Position numbers and translations under genes: made by a program. This document shows positions 62,049 through 64,000 of a DNA stretch of 64,000 bases, in pieces. This DNA comes from Paraburkholderia sp. BCC1884 (GTDB lineage Bacteria; Pseudomonadota; Gammaproteobacteria; Burkholderiales; Burkholderiaceae), in NCBI RefSeq assembly GCF_900996225.1, contig NZ_CAAJGL010000112.1:124001-188000 (forward strand), given 5' to 3'. The stretch's first letter is position 1; each line of letters starts with the position of its first letter. A model generated the notes under the pieces. It was not told the DNA's origin, ran no database searches, and saw only the letters and a program-made list of their open reading frames with translations.

Positions 62049-62894
62049 ATGGCATTCGGCGTCATCATCATCGGCGATGAAATCCTGTCGGGCAGGCGCG
62101 TCGACAAGCATCTGCCCAAAGTCATCGAATTGCTGCGCGCGCGCGGGCTGTCGCTCGGCTGGGCGGAATACATCGGCGACGACCCTGAGCGCATCACGGC
62201 GACGCTGCGCCGTACCTTCGCGTCGGGCGACATCGTGTTTTCCACCGGCGGCATCGGCGCCACGCCCGACGACCACACGCGCCAATGCGCGGCGGCCGCG
62301 CTCGGCGTGCCGCTCGAACTGCATCCGGAAGCGGGCAGGCTGATCCAGGAACGCATCCGCGATATGTATCCGGCGAATGCGGCGACGCCGCTCGATCTGG
62401 AGTCGCCCGAGAACCGGCATCGGCTGAATATGGGCACGTATCCGCGGGGTGCGTCGATCATTCCGAACGGCTACAACAAGATTCCTGGCTTCTCGATCAA
62501 ACAGCACCACTTCGTACCGGGCTTTCCGGTAATGGCGTGGCCGATGATCGAATGGGTGCTGGATACCCAATATGCGGATCTCCATCACGCCATGCCGCAT
62601 GCGGAGAAGTCGCTGCTGGTGTTCGAGTTGCCGGAATCGCGCGTGGCGCCGTTGATGGAGAAGATCGAACACGATTTCCCGGGTGTGCGCGTGTTCAGTC
62701 TGCCGAGCGTCGGTGACGCCGAGCGCGGCGGCGTGTACGCGCGGCATCACATCGACCTGGGTGTGAAAGGCGAGCCGGAAGCGGTGGCGGCCGCTTTCGT
62801 GAAGTTGCGCGAGGGTGTGCACCTGCTGGGCGGCGATATCGTCGAGCCGGAAGCCGAGGCGGCTGTAGCGGCGGCAACGAAGCCGCGAGGTTGA
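62049..62894 (+). CDS. Molybdopterin-binding (MoaB/CinA N-terminal) domain protein
   Basis: 281 residues. MoCF-type domain (about 1-170) with GVIIIGDEILSGRRVDKH at the start and FSTGGIGATPDDHT (about 65-80). The nicotinamide-amidase domain of full CinA is missing; the C-terminal 100 residues are a short CinA-middle-like part. Related to competence/damage-inducible proteins; a pyrophosphatase role on nucleotide adducts is possible. ATG 62049 with GAGAGGCGG ahead. Confidence 0.85.
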   Translation: MAFGVIIIGDEILSGRRVDKHLPKVIELLRARGLSLGWAEYIGDDPERITATLRRTFASGDIVFSTGGIGATPDDHTRQCAAAALGVPLELHPEAGRLIQERIRDMYPANAATPLDLESPENRHRLNMGTYPRGASIIPNGYNKIPGFSIKQHHFVPGFPVMAWPMIEWVLDTQYADLHHAMPHAEKSLLVFELPESRVAPLMEKIEHDFPGVRVFSLPSVGDAERGGVYARHHIDLGVKGEPEAVAAAFVKLREGVHLLGGDIVEPEAEAAVAAATKPRG

Positions 62895-62988
62895 GCCAGG
62901 CGACGACGCAAAACGACGCGCAACTGAGTCACGCGGCTACACAAAACGAAGCCGCGTGCCAAAGCCACGCGCCGACGCAAAATTAATT

Positions 62989-63010
62989 CGGGCGCCGCGG
63001 CGCCCGTTTT
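62989..63010 (+). terminator. Terminator after the MoaB-type gene
   Basis: CGGGCGCC (62989-62996) and GGCGCCCG (62999-63006) followed by TTTTT. It ends the 61195-62894 unit. Confidence 0.85.
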
Positions 63011-63084
63011 TCATCGCGCTCGCCATCCAGCGCGAGCGCGGCATCGCCAGATCATCGGCCTGTCACATTCGACGCCGACGATAC

Positions 63085-63549
63085 TCAGGCGCCAATCCAC
63101 GGCAACCCACGAAAGCACCAGCCCGACACTGTCTTCCGATGCCCCTGGCCGTCCTTGTCGCCCTCGAAGCCTTCCAGCAGGTCGTACGCCTTGGTGAAGC
63201 CGGCCTGCGTGGCGGCGATCGCGGCAAGCTTCGAGCGCGCGGCGCTGCGGCACAGAAACAGCACGGGCGTATCGGGCGTGGCCAGCTGGCTCAACTGCTG
63301 AACGAATTCCTGATTCGGCACCGCGCCCGGGTAGCGGGTCCACTCCACGTGCGCGTACTGGCCGTCGCCGATCACCGGTCGGCCGACCCAGTCGAGTTCG
63401 GCGCGCGTGCGCACGTCGACCAGACGCGTGCGCGAGTCGAGTTGCAGCAGTTCGAACGCTTCGGCGGGCGAAATCGCGCCCGCGTAAGGCAGCTGACTCT
63501 CGACGCGGCGTCGATCCGCCTGGGCGTACAACTGTTCGAGCGTGCTCAT
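63085..63549 (-). CDS. Rhodanese-like protein
   Basis: 154 residues, one rhodanese domain (about 20-140) with the active-site Cys in LFLCRSAARS (about 98) and the preceding LVDVRTRAELDWVGR. Possible thiosulfate sulfurtransferase or persulfide carrier. Start ATG 63549 with AAGGAG ahead. It diverges from glnA and shares the 440-bp control region. Confidence 0.92.
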   Translation of the reverse strand: MSTLEQLYAQADRRRVESQLPYAGAISPAEAFELLQLDSRTRLVDVRTRAELDWVGRPVIGDGQYAHVEWTRYPGAVPNQEFVQQLSQLATPDTPVLFLCRSAARSKLAAIAATQAGFTKAYDLLEGFEGDKDGQGHRKTVSGWCFRGLPWIGA

Positions 63550-63663
63550 GAGCGCAAATCTCCTTCGGGCGAAATGACCATTCTAGCGCGCGATGTCCGC
63601 TCCGCACGCGCGACGAGCGGGGCGAAAAGCGCGTGCACGCCGCTCCGAGAAATGTACAAATTT

Positions 63664-63687
63664 GGTGCAGATGCACCGAAATGCACC
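63664..63687 (+). promoter_or_regulatory. NtrC-type enhancer cluster
   Basis: GGTGCAGATGCACC (63664-63677) and a further TGCACC (63682-63687) match NtrC half-sites (TGCACC/GGTGCA). About 150-170 bp before the sigma54 promoter. Confidence 0.6.
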
Positions 63688-63722
63688 ACAATAGAGAGAC
63701 CAGCCGTTTCCCATCTGGAGAA

Positions 63723-63740
63723 AGCACTATTTTGGTGCTT
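63723..63740 (+). promoter_or_regulatory. NtrC-binding site
   Basis: AGCACTATTTTGGTGCTT closely matches the enteric glnA site TGCACTATATTGGTGCAA. It lies about 98 bp upstream of the sigma54 promoter, a normal enhancer distance. Confidence 0.7.
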
Positions 63741-63837
63741 GAGTCGCGCCGAACATTTGAGGGCTGCATGCCGTTCGGTGCGCCCATTCCCCGCGAACGC
63801 GCGCGCAGTCGGGTTTTGCGCCGGGTTGGCGCACACA

Positions 63838-63853
63838 TGGCACAGAAGCTGCT
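63838..63853 (+). promoter_or_regulatory. Sigma54 promoter of glnA
   Basis: TGGCAC-N5-CTGCT, one mismatch to TGGCAC-N5-TTGCW, with GG and GC correctly spaced; NtrC sites upstream. The start codon is about 135 bp downstream. Confidence 0.75.
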
Positions 63854-63988
63854 TTATTGGTGCCGATCGATTTTGTCCCGATGGACTTTTATGTTCGACC
63901 TCAACGATTGAGGGTGGACGCGCCGGGACGGGTCAGCTAGATTGGGCGGCGGCTGAATCCGCCGAATTCGTTAATCAGGAGATAGGTT

Positions 63989-64000
63989 ATGAGTAAATCC
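63989..64000 (+). CDS. glnA: Glutamine synthetase (first four codons)
   Basis: Only ATG AGT AAA TCC (MSKS) is in the window, with AGGAG ahead. Burkholderia-type GlnA starts with MSKS, and the sigma54/NtrC control region and rhodanese neighbour are as expected for glnA. Identity is strongly inferred from context rather than from the four codons. Confidence 0.75.

Larger units (their letters stand above)
63550..63988. other. Control region upstream of glnA
   Basis: 439 bases. It holds NtrC-type sites (63664-63687 and 63723-63740) and a sigma54 promoter (63838-63853). I see no gene in it; short frames lack ribosome sites. Confidence 0.7.

Overview
The window looks like part of the main chromosome of a Burkholderia sensu lato bacterium, most likely Paraburkholderia or a close relative. 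This rests on recognisable beta-proteobacterial proteins (ThiC with a TPP riboswitch, FadH, ArgA next to HrpA, YggX, MXKDX pentapeptide protein, GlnA start), GC-rich coding sequence with long spurious antisense frames, and frequent GTG/TTG starts. I see no prophage, insertion sequence, CRISPR array or plasmid gene. Taxonomy is inference from protein style, not from a search.

Layout. 1-333: a sigma54-type promoter followed about 200 nt later by a strong intrinsic terminator and no convincing ORF, read as a candidate small RNA. 334-4470: EamA transporter, lactate permease and two small lipoproteins. 4666-6800: thiC under a TPP riboswitch. 6970-7380: rnk. 7848-10555: a periplasmic redox locus (DUF1223 thioredoxin-like protein, cytochrome b, sulfite-oxidase-family molybdoenzyme, Met-rich MXKDX peptide) that resembles the YedY1/YedZ1/MrpX hypochlorite defence described in Azospira. 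10945-15426: second EamA transporter, fadH, a DUF4397 lipoprotein and an entericidin-like lipoprotein. 15675-19670: a stress-signalling block with a histidine kinase, two DUF1328 proteins, a ferritin-like protein and two response regulators. 19702-22112: MFS transporter and two DUF2569 membrane proteins.

22123-28006: one operon, LacI-type regulator, ABC importer (binding protein, two permeases, ATPase) and a GpdQ-like phosphodiesterase, with a LacI-type palindrome in front; I infer uptake and hydrolysis of a phosphodiester or related compound. 28190-28274: tRNA-Leu(UAA). 28542-29203: two small envelope proteins. 29518-33810: Fur box, FecI-type sigma factor, FecR and TonB-dependent siderophore receptor, a cell-surface signalling iron-uptake system without siderophore synthesis genes. 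33882-38734: YgjP-like metallopeptidase, YdeP-type molybdoenzyme divergent from a MocR-type regulator, and a small winged-helix protein. 38784-42691: SDR, an orphan BMP-family binding protein, an LprI-like protein and an SH3 protein with a Pro/Gly repeat tail. 42804-48244: GAF-PAS-GGDEF-EAL protein, small orphan, flavin disulfide oxidoreductase, TMEM175-like channel and YfcE-like phosphoesterase.

48359-56660: ProP-type symporter, yggX, argA and hrpA; the last two diverge from only 23 bp that carry a symmetric TATAAT-type box. 56823-62894: YadA-type trimeric autotransporter, YncE-like beta-propeller, sterol-desaturase-family protein, EI24 protein and a MoaB/CinA-type domain protein. 63085-64000: rhodanese, then a sigma54/NtrC-type control region and the first four codons of what is very likely glnA. 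The sigma54 core in front of glnA is almost the same as that at position 55, which links the candidate small RNA to nitrogen control.
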